From JBHHZJ01 sp046758005 (GTDB lineage: Bacteria; Pseudomonadota; Alphaproteobacteria; Kiloniellales; J153): a stretch of 5,344 nucleotides of DNA. The DNA is taken from NCBI GenBank assembly GCA_046758005.1, contig JBHHZJ010000156.1, positions 1 through 5,344 on the forward strand, read 5' to 3'. Positions 5,138-5,344 of this stretch are shown here, piece by piece. The position numbers were made by a program, and so were the translations under genes. The stretch's first letter is position 1; the number at the start of each line of letters is the position of its first letter. The notes beneath the pieces are model-generated. The model worked only from the letters and a program-made list of their open reading frames with translations. It made no database searches and was not told the DNA's origin.

Positions 5138-5344
5138 CTACTTTTTCTTCTTGAACATGTGCAGCATGCGCTGCGTCACGATGAAGCCGCCGAAGATGTT
5201 GACCGAGGCGAGCGTGACCGCGAGGAAGCCCATGATCTCGCTGAAGCCCAGCTCGCCCGGCCCAGCGGCGATCAAGGCGCCGACGATGATCACCGAGGAG
5301 ATCGCGTTGGTCACCGACATGAGCGGCGAGTGCAGCGCCGGCGT
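5138..5344 (-). CDS. NAD(P)+ transhydrogenase alpha subunit, membrane-domain C-terminus (partial)
   Basis: Only the last 68 codons and the TAG stop (5138-5140) are visible; the 5' end lies beyond 5344. The frame is open to the edge, and the residues before the internal methionine at 5320 (TPALHSPL) continue directly into MSVTNAISSVIIVGALIAAG. That is the conserved H-(T/S)-P-L-M-S-V-T-N-A-I-S segment of the transhydrogenase alpha membrane domain, so 5320 is not the start. Two hydrophobic helices follow, then a basic tail ending in four lysines. In many Alphaproteobacteria, as in Rhodospirillum rubrum, this domain is a separate subunit of about 139 aa (PntAB, also called PntA2). In E. coli it is the end of one long PntA. 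The window cannot tell which applies. It is cotranscribed with pntB, 9 nt downstream. Confidence 0.93.
   Translation of the reverse strand, partial: TPALHSPLMSVTNAISSVIIVGALIAAGPGELGFSEIMGFLAVTLASVNIFGGFIVTQRMLHMFKKKK

Overview
The window is very G+C-rich (roughly 70% by eye) and carries six recognisable genes plus one partial gene, almost all housekeeping. COQ9 (a ubiquinone-biosynthesis family largely confined to Alphaproteobacteria and mitochondria), an S21 with an alphaproteobacterial-type sequence, and a proton-translocating transhydrogenase operon point to an alphaproteobacterium, plausibly a Rhodospirillales-like lineage. That placement is inferred from remembered family features, not from a search.

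Layout. Positions 1-131 are a non-coding leader with a good sigma70-type promoter (63-91). It drives the purine operon purE (132-629) and purK (635-1741) on the + strand. Only 17 nt separate purK from a convergent minus-strand pair, def (2999-2442) followed by a COQ9-family gene (2397-1759). A 248-nt divergent intergenic region (3000-3247) holds a candidate def promoter and overlapping inverted repeats ahead of rpsU (3248-3451, + strand, GTG start). Between rpsU and the convergent transhydrogenase genes, 3452-3727 holds a GC-rich hairpin and then two long, nearly perfect palindromes with related ends, which look like an alphaproteobacterial intergenic palindromic repeat. The last third is pntB (5128-3728, minus), preceded by the 3' end of the gene for the transhydrogenase alpha membrane domain, which runs off the window at 5344.

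How the genes work together. PurK and PurE carry out consecutive steps of de novo purine synthesis (AIR to N5-CAIR to CAIR). Def removes the formyl group from nascent proteins and RpsU is part of the 30S subunit, so the central divergent block is translation-linked. The COQ9-family protein supports ubiquinone synthesis, and Pnt couples the proton-motive force to NADPH production.

I do not see a novel defence, mobile or biosynthetic system here. The least ordinary features are the paired palindromes at 3562-3698, a def promoter placed so that the mRNA would be leaderless, and competing hairpins in the rpsU/def intergenic region.
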